From contig CM042010.1 of NCBI GenBank assembly GCA_023525715.1, positions 87,411,384 through 87,475,383 on the forward strand: a DNA stretch of 64,000 nt, in the 5' to 3' direction. This document shows positions 25,265-37,473 of this stretch, piece by piece (within the stretch, counting starts at the first letter, position 1; every line of letters begins with the position of its first letter). Made by a program: the position numbers and the translations under genes. Below the pieces are notes generated by a model, which had not been told where the DNA came from, made no database searches, and saw nothing but the letters and a program-made list of their open reading frames with translations. The stretch comes from Cichorium intybus. Taxonomy: Eukaryota; Streptophyta; Magnoliopsida; Asterales; Asteraceae.

Positions 25265-26480
25265 CATCATGGTGGGTCCCGGATGGACCCGCCTCATCAT
25301 CTGGATCACTCGGAGGGTAGTCTGGAAACTCCTCAATACGCAGCTAGAGCATGATCAATCTCTGCGTCTCAGCCATCCACCAGTGATGAGCCTCAACACA
25401 CGTCATCCTCCTGTCCAAGGCCCTCACAGCAACTTGCACGTCTGCGAGCTGTGGTGGTGGCTGCGGCTGAACTGGTGGCTCTATCCTCCATCTCTGTCGT
25501 CTCCCCAGCACCTCCTTCGCTTCCTGGGGACCCTGTGGTTTCTCCGTCGGCATCCTTAAAATAACACCCGCGCACGGCTGGTGGATAAGCATCATGGTCT
25601 CGAAGTAACGAACCGATGTCCGCGAGGGTGGTGTCGCTGTCAGGGTCGCCATGATCTCAGCCGTCAAAAGGCCGTATGATCGGGCCAGACGGGTAATGTA
25701 ATGTCCACCGGTCATGGGACTGCTGTCGGATACGCCCGCTGCCCGGGTCGTCAAGGAAACCGCCAGTGCGTTTGGCAGGTGGAGAACCTGGTGGGATCGG
25801 AGAGCACCCACATGAAAGTCATATCCTCCTCGAACACCTTCTCACATCCCTTCTTCTGCATTACAGAAGCGGATATGATACGGTGCATCAAACGATGTAG
25901 TAGGTCACGGAGCTGGCTCTCCTTGGCCGACCCGGCCTCAAACAAATCATTGGACATCGCTGCCCAAATAACCGCGTTAGCCTCCCGCTGAGGCTGTCCC
26001 CTGATGCATGCATGCAGGAAAGGTGCAAAATGACGACTTCGTAGCTCCGCCTCAGTGTATATCCATGTGCGCATGGCGAACTCACGGAGGCTGCACTCCT
26101 GCTCTCACCTCCCAGCCTAAATCGGACCAGCTGGGATCGCGCCTCCGGCGCGTAGCGACAAGTCAAAAGGAACTCCAGAACGAGCTCCTTGTACACCACG
26201 TCCTCCTCATTGGCCATGAGCCTATCCCAACCATGGCAAGTAAAGGTATGCTCCCCGTCAGTCTAAGTACGGTGAATGAAAGGCTCAAGCTCGGCCCAGA
26301 GCCTTGCCTAGGTCAGAATCGCTCGGTCCAACTGAATAGCGCCAAGGAAGGTCGGGAACTAAGCTCGTCGCGTCGAGCCTCGTACTGTGGAGTGTCATCT
26401 AATATCTCTGGAAATCGAAGAAATGGATGGTCTCGTCAGAACTCCATCTGCACAAAAGAATAAAAAAAAAATATTTGCAA
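25265..26480 (-). pseudogene. Athila 3' ORF of element B (frameshifted)
   Basis: Homologous to the intact ORF of D at 59373-60590. Recognisable parts are ANEEDVVYKELVLEF (26217 down), an RDLLHRLMHRI stretch near 25900, and GGHYITRLARSYGLLTAEIMATL with a Pro/Gln-rich tail (25811-25344). The parts lie in three frames. This ORF family occupies the envelope position in Athila elements; its function is not established. Confidence 0.75.
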
Positions 26481-27234
26481 AATCAGTCCCTAACCATCGC
26501 ATAGACACACGCGACGCGGCCCAAGAACAAGGCGCGTCGCGTCGTACGTCTGGTGCGAAAAAAATCCCATGAATCTCTGATTTCACCTGTTAAACTCAAT
26601 CCAATGCTACTACAAGGTACCCTAACTACCGACTAGCCTCCCTAGGGTGTGGATTTTGCGAATACAACACCCTACGAGTCGACATTGCCGATTTTCTAAG
26701 TTTTATAGTTTTTGCTTTTTCAATCAATTTCACACTTCAAATGCACGTAATAACTTGAAATAACGAGTTCTAGAAGACATAACGTAGTAGTAGAACACTA
26801 GAATGCCAGAAAAACGAGAAAAATCGAGTGATCAGGGGGTTCTCTGTCTCTGCGCGTCGTATGTGTGTGTGGTGCGATGAGGAGAACGTACCTTATAAAG
26901 CGGTTTTCTGTCTGATCAAATTCTGCGACGCGCGTGGATGTGATCCACGTCGCGCTTGTCTGCAAATCAACCCCTATGCATCGGGTTAACTTGCGATCGC
27001 GTGGTGCGCCTTTCTCCTTGCCGTGTCGTGCCTTTTAAATTCTCCAAAGTTCCTCGTTTGACCCCACACTTGCCTCGTACCACTAATACCTACAATGATG
27101 ATGATGATATTTCCTAATTACTTCTAAAAACACTATACCTAACCTACTAAAGATGGGTTGCCTCCCAACAAGCGCTAAGTTTAACGTCTTCAGTCGGACG
27201 TGCTGCTCCTTATTCCTCTTTTTCTTCTGGTGGC
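26481..27234 (-). other. Spacer between protease and 3' ORF in Athila B
   Basis: Noncoding. It carries the complement of GGGAGGCAACCCA (27154-27166), a motif conserved at the end of the pol region in Athila-group elements, here directly after gag-protease. It also has a PPT-like accccacactt at 27061-27071 and GC-rich motif pairs at 26923-26955 and 26509-26541. The equivalent in D is 58959-59372. Confidence 0.7.
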
Positions 27235-28696
27235 ATCATCCTTTTCATCTCAGGTGCAAAGTCATGGACCAATGTTGCTAACAATGTGGTAAGCTTTGTC
27301 ATACGATCACTCATTTGACTGATCCATTATTGTTGAGCATCTAGAATCAGGAAGAATTTTGCCTCCCTGCACCGTGTGTCCTTCTCATATTCCTGGTGCT
27401 TCAACTCCATCATTTCAAGCATATCTAAAAGTTGTATCTTGTCCACTGTTGACAATGGATGTCTTTTCGCTTCCCAAAATATTTATTCTTCATCACTTCC
27501 TTTTCCTTGAACCTGATTCTTACCATTATCCTTTTCCTTTGGTGCCATAAGCGGTTTGCTGTTTCAATACTTAATGTCATACCCTGGTGGCAACGATATC
27601 GGACACCCAAACATGTTCAGCCTACGTTTCTTTATCCTGAAAGAGATGTTCATGTATCCAGTCTTACACTCCATTACATCCCCAACTGTGGCTAGAAATG
27701 GACGTCCCAAAATTAACGCAAGCGCATCTTCTAAACTCTCGTACTCCATCACCAGAAAATCTACAGGATAAAAGAAGTCACCGACCTTGACTATCACCTT
27801 CGTTAGCTTACCCCAAGAAACCTTTGTTGATCGATCCGCCAACTATAACATCGTTTTCGCGGGTTCCAGTTCCTCATTTGTATACTTTTCATAAAGGTAT
27901 CCTGGCAGCACATTAACACTTGCTCCTAGATCCAGCAAGGTATTCCTAAGGATAACATCACCCACCGTGACAGTGATCAACGGTGAACCAGAGTCCCTTT
28001 CTTTCTTAGGCAAAGTCCCCAACAGAGCCTCGCTTGGCTTGACGGTCAATCTCACCATTTCCGGTGTTGGTGCCGTATTCTTCTTACACATCTCCTGAAG
28101 AATCTTCGTATCCTCTGGTGCATTCTTCAATTCGTCCCATACAGGTTGGTTGATCGATGGGGCCCACTTGGCATGCTAGGCACCTCCTGCTTCTTTTTCA
28201 CCCTTTTATCCTTATTTTTCTTAACACTAGCTACAACTAGTTGCTCATCCTTCTGGACATCGTTGTCCTCCTTAACTTGGTCACCTTCCTCACTCTTTTC
28301 CTTACTCTCTTCAGTCTTACTTTCACCTTCCTTTTCCACCAAATCCTCCTCCGTGACCTTTCACCATTTAGTCTCAACAGCATTCACATGCTCTTTTCCT
28401 GCCCTTTGTGTATGGTTTGGGTTCATTTCTGTACTGCTGGGTAATTTGCCACTGTCCCTTTTCCTTTGATCCTCAGCCATCTGAGCTATTTTCCTTTCTA
28501 TATTGGCAATAGCTTTGGCATTCGCTTGGGTTTGTTGCTGACTAGCATTCACAAGCTCGTACATTTTGGCCATCATGCTTTCCTGGCTTTCCGGAGCATT
28601 GTTACTAGCATTGCTCGGCCCCCTATTGCTATTGTTACTCCTACTAGGACCACTATTATTCACAGACTGAAATTATCTAGATTGATTGGAAGGCTT
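27235..28696 (-). pseudogene. Athila gag-protease of element B, C-terminal part
   Basis: It continues the gag frame of 48526-49139 across the copia A insertion; the only stop near the join is a TAA shortly after it (about 28673). Contents are an Asn/Ser-rich region, the NAKAIANIERKIAQMAEDQ helix, a Lys/Glu-rich linker, then aspartic protease: TLLDLGASVNVLPGYLYEKY (catalytic Asp in DLGAS) and ALILGRPFLATVGDV. Homologous to D residues about 540-1036. Several stops and frameshifts follow (e.g. around 27843 and 27564). Confidence 0.85.
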
Positions 28697-29455
28697 GTTG
28701 GATTAGGTTTCTAAGCCATGACTTTATATTTGTATTTATCTTATTAATAGAAGCAAAGTCCATTTGGGTTGCCCCTCATAGCAGGAGGATTGATGTAGAA
28801 GTCAGTAGAAAGAAATGTTGTTTTTATTAATTGTTTAATAAATAAATAGAAATAGTTTATTAATATATTTAAGTGTTAATATATTAATTAGAAGCTATAA
28901 TAATTAATTAGAAATTAATCTAGAATTAATTGGATTTAATTTGGAGATTAATTTAATTAATTAAAAGTGCAGGGACTGGTTTTGTAATTATTCAATAGTT
29001 GAATATTGACTGCCCAGTCTAGGGGTTGAAAGTGGCGAGATTTGTGGTGCCACCACAAGGATCTCGAAACCCTAATTAGGGTTTAAGTAAAGCCTTGTCC
29101 AATTGGTAAAAAGGCTTGCCAAAGTTGGGCTCTAGGGTTTTAAGCTGTCCAACCTGATACTATAAATAGGGAACCCCTGGGGAACCCTAAAAGCTGCGCC
29201 AACCATATCTCTCTAAAGGAATTCTGCTGTCTTCTCTCCTCCATTGCTTGGGTGTGACTCCATTTGAGGCAGGACACTTGTGCTGCTAGCTTCTGGATCA
29301 AGAATCAAAGGTTGGTTCTTCTGATTTATTCTTTAGAAATTATTGTTGGCCTTAGGATAATATTATATGCTCATTAGAAGAAAAACATAGATCATTATTA
29401 TTAGGTTGCATGTGAACTTAGGGTTTCTAGTTTATAGATTGTTAAAAACCTTTCA
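28697..29455 (+). repeat. 5' LTR of element A
   Basis: TGTTGGATTAGG...AAACCTTTCA, very AT-rich in the first half, with TATAAATA at 29161-29168 about 295 bases before its end. Confidence 0.9.
29161..29168 (+). promoter_or_regulatory. TATA box of the element A LTR
   Basis: TATAAATAGG in the LTR, conserved in the other LTR at 48231-48238. It is the likely Pol II promoter of the element RNA. Confidence 0.65.
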
Positions 29456-29456
29456 G

Positions 29457-29468
29457 TGGTATCAGAGC
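29457..29468 (+). other. Primer-binding site of element A (tRNA-iMet)
   Basis: TGGTATCAGAGC one base after the LTR end, the standard copia primer site. Confidence 0.9.
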
Positions 29469-30676
29469 TTGGCTATTTTTCTTGTGAATTGCTATAATTG
29501 TTTTGTAACCAAGGGTTTTGTGCGAAAATAATAACCCTTGGGAAGGCCATTTTGTTCTTGGTGGCTAGGGTTTCAAAAACCCTAGCCTCCCTCCCCCTTT
29601 GGCGATTTCCTAGTTGCCATATATAGTAGATTGATATTTTTGGTAATTGTTGATTAATTAAATAACCAGAATCCTTTATCCCATGCTTGCAATTTTCAAA
29701 ATCTAGGGATAAAGATAGGTAATTAATTGGATTAATTTGTAATGCCTATCTTAGATTTAATTAATTAACTAATAGTTTAATTAAAAGATAAATTAAATCA
29801 CTAAAAGGGTTTAAATTTAATTTTAAATTATTTGATAATTTTTGAAAATTAAAGGATTAAATCCTAAACATTTTAGTAAGATTAAAATACATCTTATACA
29901 TAGTATAATTAAAAGTTAATATTATTTGTATAAGATTAAACTGATTAGTCTTACCGTTAGTAGGCCTCATTCACAAAAATGTCCTATAAAGAGGGTATAA
30001 GGCGACTGCCTATAAAATGGTAGTCTAATGGGTGTCCACTCTCACCCACCGCTCTCCTGGTCAGTCTAGTGTCGTTAGCCGAACGAGTTTGATAGAACCA
30101 CTTAAGCCTCTTAAAAGTATGATGTTATTATTGAAAGTACTAGAACAATTCATTAAAATCCCAATCTAGTTACTTTAGGAAAAATGTGAATGAGTTGCTA
30201 ATCCATGAAGTTGCACATTGCACTTTGTGAAACATTGGTGGAGCGTGTGTGGTTAACCGACACACGAATAGGGGTTCACAAAGAGTTGCAATGGGTTTCT
30301 CGATCTTACCATTATTGATGGAGCGTGTGTGGTTAAACGGCACGTCAATTAGAGATGGTAATTGACTTCGAGAGTACCAAGCTAACTTACATGGTTATTC
30401 ACACCCGGTTTGTGATCCTCAGCATCCCAGTCACAAACAGTGGGGCACATCCGAGATTAAACATGCCATTGAATAGTTCAATGAGTCTCAACAGATCTAG
30501 AAATTTCATAAGATGAAATTGATAAGTGTATTATCTACCTTAATGACCATTATGTTGTGATTACGGCATCCCTCTTCACATCATAGTTGGGGTATTTTGG
30601 GTCCAACCTTAATAAATAATATATTGGGTAATTATTTAAAAGGATTGATGAAACTAATAAATTATGTTTATTATAG
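29469..30676 (+). other. Leader of element A
   Basis: About 1.2 kb without an ORF, unusually long for a copia leader. It contains two copies of a GAGCGTGTGTGG motif (30241 and 30321) that recurs 3' of the F insertion. Otherwise AT-rich, with no gene seen. Confidence 0.6.
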
Positions 30677-31399
30677 ATGTCTGAATCAAGTGTCTATTCT
30701 CCTTCCTCTCCTCCTTCACCCATTTCTGAGAGCATCAGAAAGCACCTGCCAAATATGGAAAGGCTGACTGGCCTGAACTGTAAGGAAGGGCTTCGTAATT
30801 GGAGACTGGTTCTCATTATTGCTGGCAAGCTACATCTCACCGAGTACCCGATCCCAGTTCCACCGGAACAAGTCATCATAAAGAGTCTTTATGATACACA
30901 TGACTTCTTACTTTATGAATCCGAAAAAATTCGTGACCTCATGCTATTGTCCATTGACCTCGAGTTCTGCAGGGATTTTGAATCCCTGGGGCCATATGAC
31001 TTAATGCAATTGGTTGAGGAAAAGTTCCAAAAACCAGTTGAAGAGGAACGAGCTATGATCTTCAAAAGACTTGCAGAGTGCAAGCTAAAATAAGGTAGTA
31101 GCATTGATTCACATGTTCTTCAGATTGAAGCATACATAGGTGAATTGTACAAACTTGGTTATTCCATGAGTCAAGAGATGAGTGTTAACATTCTACTCGC
31201 TTCGCTGACTAGTAAGTACGATCTGTTCATTCAGACGTATAGAATGGAAGACTAGAAAAAGGCTTTTATGGAAATGCATCTACTGTTGACTTTATACGAG
31301 TCACTCTTGGATAGGCATAGCTCCAATAGTTCAGCTACTTCTGGATTGAGTCCAGTGAAGAGACGCAGCAAGAAACGATCCAGATCGTCTGGACATGTC
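30677..31399 (+). pseudogene. Copia gag of element A, stops and F insertion
   Basis: The gag N-terminus has a Ser/Pro-rich start and a MERLTGLNCKEGLRNWR capsid segment of the UBN2 type. It is open for 138 codons to a TAA at 31091, continues in frame (HVLQIEAYIGELYKLGYSM), has a second stop near 31253, then a basic tail (KRRSKKRSRSS). Element F interrupts it at 31400; the sequence resumes at 43847 but soon loses the frame. No zinc knuckle is seen. Confidence 0.75.
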
Positions 31400-31860
31400 T
31401 GTTGGGTGTTGAAATCATTTAAGTATGTAAACAATGACTAGAGTTTGAATAATACTAGGAAATCACACAGTAATAAGAATAGTAAGAACAGTGGATGAAC
31501 AATGATATGAATAACTTGTGCCGAATGCTTGATTGATTTAGGGTTTTTCTATTTTGGACGATTACCACTCGTCGATACGGTATGGTGTCACTAATATTTA
31601 TACTTAATCAGTGATACGCATAGTACACATTTTTACAGAGAATATCCTATCAGAGTACTAACCAATAGGATACAAGATTCATGCAACATGTATTGTACTA
31701 TACGCGTGCCTGCAAAAGGTATTACAAAAGAAGTCTTCGGATCCTCCAGGACAATCCCTTCGGTGTCTTCAAACTTCGGTGTCTTCTATTTATTGTTTGG
31801 CTTCTGGTCCTTGACAAGGTCTTCGGATGGTTGAGCACTTCAGCACAAATAGACTCAACA
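31400..31860 (-). repeat. 3' LTR of element F
   Basis: 461 bp, TGTTGGGTGTTG...AGACTCAACA on the plus strand. The polypurine tract complement atctccccctttgtg (31861-31875) adjoins it. Confidence 0.92.
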
Positions 31861-31892
31861 ATCTCCCCCTTTGTGTGAAGTGCATCCGAAGC

Positions 31893-34157
31893 CTATCGTT
31901 GAAGGTGTTTCTTGTATGCCTGCTTCATCGTGTTCCTTACTGTCAACCACCAGTTGGGGTGCTCCCTGACTTTCTTCTTATCTTGCCAGTTGTTTACGAA
32001 GCAGTTGTTCACCAAAGTCATGACTTGAGTGATGAAATCAGAGGGGTATCGACCCATGAAGTTGATCTCAAAGAATTTTGAGACAATAGTCTCTCTATCA
32101 CTCGATGATCCCTTGAACACCACTCCCCAAGGCTTGTCAATAATCTGCCCAGCTTTCAGATGTTGAAAATTTTCGATCGTGGTTGGTGGAGGTGCAAGAG
32201 ATTGTCCAAAGAGTCCGGCCACAACAATGTCATACCTGGCCATTCTTAGAAGATAGTTTTTGAAGAAGGAGGAGATATGAGTCTTCGCCAATACGAAGAC
32301 CCCCATGTCTTTGCATTCATTCCTAGTAGAGAACTTGAGAATGTCAAGTAGGGATATGAAATCAGAAGGATTCATAATTGGGAAGTCAGCGATGGTGAAT
32401 TTTGATTCTTCCTCTTTTGAACCCCGAAGTACGAAAAAATTTAGATTCTGAAATCCTACGTACTCCTCTCCTCTCTTGACAGAAATTATTTTCACAATCT
32501 TCTTCTCACTCTATATTTAAGCCGGAGCTTGATTAACTTTGCATGGAATGCAATCTTCCTTACCTTAAACTCAGTCAACTTCTCCTTCTCCTTCGGAGCA
32601 TGCCTTTCGAATTGCAGGAAGGCGAAGGTCTTCGGATTGTAAGGGAGATCCAGTTGCTGGTCTAGGCGGGTTTTTGTTTCAAGGCTTTTGAGGGGAAGCC
32701 TGTTGTTGACAAAGAAGTCACTGAAGCCTATGGAGCTGATCAGGTCCTCAGTCCATGTCTGATTCTCCAAGATAATGTTGTTGATAATCAGGATCTTCTT
32801 ATACTCTTCTTCTCTTTCTTTATGGGTTTCCATCATGTGGGGAGCAATCCTTATTTCTTTATCCTCAGCCTTATAGTTGGAACCACTAGCTTCAGTTGTT
32901 GTTGTTGTCCCAAAGGTGGGACCAGCCTTTGAAATGATTGGAGGAATAAAGGGAGGTCTCCCAAGCATGGTGGATTGGTAAGTTGTTTGTGGTTCAGTGG
33001 ATGATGTGGTTTTTGCTGGGTCTTCGAGGGTTGTTGTTTCCATGGCTTGAGACCCAGGAGCTTCCGATTCTCCCCCTTGTGAAGGATGAACAACATGTTC
33101 ACCCTAAGCAATATGCTGGGGTCTCTCTCGTTCAGCCTGTGATTTCTCCATTCTTAAGGAGACATTGATAATAGGTTAAAGTGTGTTCTTCAACTTAGTG
33201 ACCACGTCTGTGATGATGGCCTGGTTTGTAGTTCGGAGCTCCTTGACAAAAGTAGCAACTGCGGAGGATGACAATTCCGCAGGGAGCTCTTCCACATGTT
33301 TGTGGGCATCAGACAGGTGTTTGGCAAACCCTGTCTGGTATTGTGAGTTAAAGGACTCAGTTGAGCCCCGAAGATCATGCAGCTTTTGTCACTTCGGAGT
33401 TAGATAACTCCATTTTTCTCACGAGCTCTTCAATCTTTTTATCATTTTGCTCCTTAAGGAGCCGGTTCCTCTCTTCTATCTGCTCAACCGCAGTGTTGAG
33501 CTTTCCTTCAATGACCCGTTAGATTTCCTTTTGTTTCTCCAAAACACGTTGTTTCGAAGCCTTGACCAATTCTTCCATTTTCCCGGTCAAGGATTTTTGA
33601 ACTTCCGCAATTAGGTCCCCAACACTGGCTTCAGGCTTCTTTGTGGGATTGAAGCCAGTGTTGGATTGCAGCAGGGCATCCAATTTGCGGTTGAGGATTT
33701 TGAATTGTTTCCCCAAGATGAAATCTGTATCATCCAGACTTTCTTCATCAGTTTCTTCCACGACAATCGGTGCCATGTGAAAGATAGTCATGGTTTCTTC
33801 AGTGGTTCAGGTTTTGGTGAATGTGTAGGCTTCAAAATCAAAATCGTCTTGGAATGGATAATCAGGTAATGATGTATCCAAACCAGAGGTGGAAATGTTT
33901 AGAAACGGTTCGAAAGAGGATGAGATGGGTGGTATAGTAGATGAGGTTGATTTTGGTGGTGGAGGAGGTGGCACATCGGATGATCTTGTGTGTATTGTTG
34001 TTGTTTGTTGTGCTGTTGTGGGAGGAGGAGGTGGAGGTGTTGTTGAATGAGGAGGTGTGGGTGGTATGGTTGTTTTTGGTGGTGATAGAGATCTTGTAGT
34101 ATGTGGTGGAGTTGGTGGTCTGGTTTCATGGATTGGTAAGGATTGGTGAAAAATCAT
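31893..34157 (-). pseudogene. Extra 3' ORF of element F (degenerate)
   Basis: Placed between RNase H and the 3' LTR, where some copia lineages carry an added ORF. Reading from 34157: a Pro/Thr-rich N-terminus with poly-Pro runs, an acidic segment, a Lys/Glu coiled-coil-like region (33791-33400), then two longer open segments, 33043-32492 (183 codons) and 32495-31893 (200 codons, DFPIMNPSDFISLLDILKF). Stops at 33807 and 33519 and frame changes break it. I see no signal peptide or membrane helix, so an envelope role has no support here. Function unknown. Confidence 0.6.
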
Positions 34158-35838
34158 TTGAACAATAAATTTGACGGATCAATGTGGATAATTATGACCG
34201 TTATTAGCGCTCTTCGGAGTGGATAGATAAAGTGAGTGTTATGATTAACTCCGAAGGGTGTCATTTTCACTTTGGCCAGTAACATGTGTTTGTGAGGTGT
34301 TTATCAGGATACCGAAGTCCATTTGTTTCCTCTTTGTTTTTCCTTGAATCTTTGGTTTTACTTTTGAATGATGCATTGTAACTCTTAACCTTGACTTCCC
34401 TGAATGTTATGAAATGAAGATTTGACAAGTTAATATTCAGAATCATTCGAATCATGTTGGAAGTCCATTCTTCATTCTGAAGTCTATTTGATACAATATC
34501 AGTCATGAATGTATAAGCCTAATCACCCTATTACCAACTTGATTTCGCATTTTGAACAGATATTTGATCGAACTTCTGTGCTTCAAATTTTTCATACTAA
34601 ACAATTGTAACATCCTTTGCATTTGAAATTTAAAGAAATTTTCATTCTTGAATTGAACATCAGAAGTGTGTTTAGTAATTGGATTAACTTTGAAGAATCT
34701 TTTGAAAAACCTATTTCCTTTCATCAATTGAAGTGTTTGGATACTACGTTCTGATGACAAGCCTTTGAGTTTTGTACACCACTTCAACTTTACCATTTAA
34801 GATAGATTACTTGAAATGTTCATATTCTCTACAAGGTACTCGACTATGTTATAGGAGCTCCTTGTATTGTTATTTAAAACAGATGAATACGCCTTTGAGT
34901 GTTGATTTATCATTCTTTTGCACTCCCTGTTTATCTTTTTATCTTGCTTGTTGTCTTTGAATCTTTTGACAGTTTGTTTTCTGTTTATATTTTTGAGTTT
35001 TTCTATATTTCCTTTTTAACTTTTCCTTTTTGGATTTGCTTATCCGAAGAGACAAAATTTCACCATTTAGTTTCTTTCTTTGGTGCTTTTTGGTTTTGTT
35101 TGAGCAATCCTTGAGTTTGAGAAACTTCTTTTAGTTCAGTTTTGAAACAATGATGAAAAAAGATTTAAATTTACTTATCAGACGATGTTGGCACTATTTT
35201 TGAAGAAAACTTCGGAGCACTTATCCTGTGTAGTTTTGAGGCTAGATGATTAGTTTGATATTGAAGCGAGTCAAGTTTAGAAGGGAGGTTAGGTATAGAC
35301 ATTATGTTAATGATATTGGAATCAAACAAGGCTTCGAATTGTAAAATAGCATTAACCTCACTCCGAAGTCTGTTTTCTTACCAATGTTTCAAGTCGATTC
35401 CCAAATACCTTTTAGTGCAATAAGGTATGATTATCAGAATCTAAAATCAAAGTTTTGTCCTTTAGTCAGGTAAGTCATGAAAATAAGGTTAAACTTTGTC
35501 ACTATGCAAAAATGTGTCTTGAAACTATTGTTTTTTATTCTTCTTTGAAATAGCCCTCTATTATGACATTTTTTATCCTTGAGATACGAAGTCAGAAGAT
35601 GTTTCAAAAAGATTTTGACATTTATGACATTTTTATTGACATTAATTTTCTGATCTGAGGGTGCACCGAAGAAACAAAAGGCTTCGGTGTACTGCGGTGC
35701 GTCATTAATTTGTTTTACTTGTTTTACTCCGATGGGCTCCGAAGCAGCAAAGGTATTCAGAGTGCTGCGGAGTGTTATGAATTTTTTTTTTGTTTTTCAA
35801 TTGAAAAGGTTAAGGAAAAGAGTGAGCAAATCTGAGAT
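34158..35838 (-). other. Spacer between RNase H and the extra ORF in element F
   Basis: About 1.7 kb, AT-rich, without a convincing ORF in sense. Short T-rich and A-rich runs; recurrent 'ttcgga/ccgaag' hexamers are spread through it as in the rest of F. Confidence 0.55.
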
Positions 35839-36576
35839 TTATTGTAGAGTGGATCCATCAATCATTCTAAGTCCACGAACAATTCTTGTAAATGCCTCTT
35901 CATTTAAAGCCTTTGTGAAGATGTCTGCCAATTGTTCTGTTGTGTGAACAAAGTGCACTTCTATATTCCCCTCCTCAACATGACTTTTGATGAAGTGATA
36001 GCGAAGAGCTATATGCTTCGTCTTGGAATGTTGAACAGGATTGTGGCATATGCGAATTGCACTTTGTGAGTCACAGAACAAAGGTATTTTTCTCATGTTG
36101 ATGGCATAATCCTTCAGTTGACTCTGGATCCATATGATTTGGGAAGTATAAGCCGCAGCAGCCACATATTCAGCTTCAGCAGTGGAGATAGAGAGACAAG
36201 TTTGCTTCTTAGATTTCCAACTAATTAGCTTTCCAACAAGGAATTGACAACCCCTCGAAGTGCTCTTGCGATCAATAGAGCATCCACCAAGATCTGAGTC
36301 AGAGTAAGCTTGTATGTAGAAGCCTGAGAGTGCTGGGTACCACAGCCCATATGCAGGTGTGCCATGAAGATATCGAAAAATTGTCTTAACCGCAACCAAA
36401 TGAGGTTCTCTTGGATCCGCCTGGTATCTTGCACAGTTGGAGACTGCAAACATGATATCAGGTCGACTGGCTGTGAGATAGTGCAATGATCCAATCATGC
36501 TTCGGTATTGCTGTATGTTTGTGGTATTGCTGTATGTTTGTCTTCGGTTTGTCCAATGAGGGATTTAACCTTCTAT
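35839..36576 (-). pseudogene. Copia RNase H of element F
   Basis: A 219-codon open segment (36498-35839): SLHYLTASRPDIMFAVSNCA, then the acidic residues in AYSDSDLGGC, STAEAEYVAAAAY and FCDSQSAIRI, ending in EQLADIFTKALNE. This domain itself has no lesion. A stop separates it from the RT upstream in the same frame. Confidence 0.88.
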
Positions 36577-36612
36577 CTGCAGGCAAGGGAAGTTTTGCTT
36601 TAGAGCAGTTAG

Positions 36613-37473
36613 TCATTCCGAAGCGTCAAGCAAACTCTTCGTGTATTTTTGTTGATTGATAAAAATCCCCTCCTTGGTTTGTTTAATATGTAATCCAAGA
36701 AAGAAGTTAATCTTTCCCATCATACTCATCTGAAATTTGCTTTTCATTAGTTTTTCAAAATGTTTTGATAAATTGGGGTCAGTGGATCCGAAGATTATGT
36801 CATCCATATAAATTTGGACCAACATCAAATGACATCCAACTTTCTTTCTAAAAAGCGTTGGATCCACTGAACCTTGTTTAAAGCTTGATTCTTTTAAAAA
36901 TTTTGTCAAGGTCTCATACCAAGCCCTTGGAGCTTGTTTTAAACAATAGACAGCCTTGTCTAGCACATATCAATGGTTTGGATGTTCTTTACTTTCAAAG
37001 CCAGGTGGTTGTTCAACAAAAATGGTTTCCTCGAGATCACCATTCAGAAAGGCACACTTGACATCCATTTGAAAGACATCAAAGTTTTTGTGTGCAGCAT
37101 AAGCCAAAAATATCCTAACTGATTCGAGTCTGGCAACAGAAGCAAATGTTTCTTCATAATCAATCCCCTCCTGTTGACAATAACCCTTGACAACCAGCCT
37201 TGCTTTGTTCCGAACTACATTGCTTTCGGTGTCTAGCTTATTTCTATATACCCATTTCAGACCAACTATCGAAGCATTTGCAGGTTTTTGAATTAGCTTC
37301 CAAACTTTGTTTCTTTCAAATTCCCCTAATTCCAACTGCATTGCTTCAATCCAGTCAGGGTGATCAAAAGCATCCTTAACATTCTTAGGTTCAACCTTGG
37401 AGATAAAGACATTGAACATGCACAACTTCGAAGTTTTGTTTAAATCAAGTTGTCTTTGGTGAAAGTTGTGCAC
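36613..37473 (-). pseudogene. Copia reverse transcriptase of element F
   Basis: RT in one frame with a TGA at 36970-36972 between two open halves: DHPDWIEAMQLEL, WVYRNKLDTE, YEETFASVARLES, FQMDVKCAFLNGDLEE (37473-36973), then LDKAVYCLKQAPRAWYETL and the catalytic YMDDIIFGST (36966-36613). All conserved RT blocks are present, with Met in place of the usual Val in the YxDD box. Confidence 0.9.

Noticed and set aside
28146..28469. 107-codon plus-strand ORF
   Set aside because: Shadow of the Athila gag-protease linker on the minus strand; hydrophobic residues come from antisense Lys/Glu codons.
31893..34157. Envelope gene in element F
   Set aside because: No signal peptide, membrane helix or cleavage site could be seen; called only as an extra ORF.
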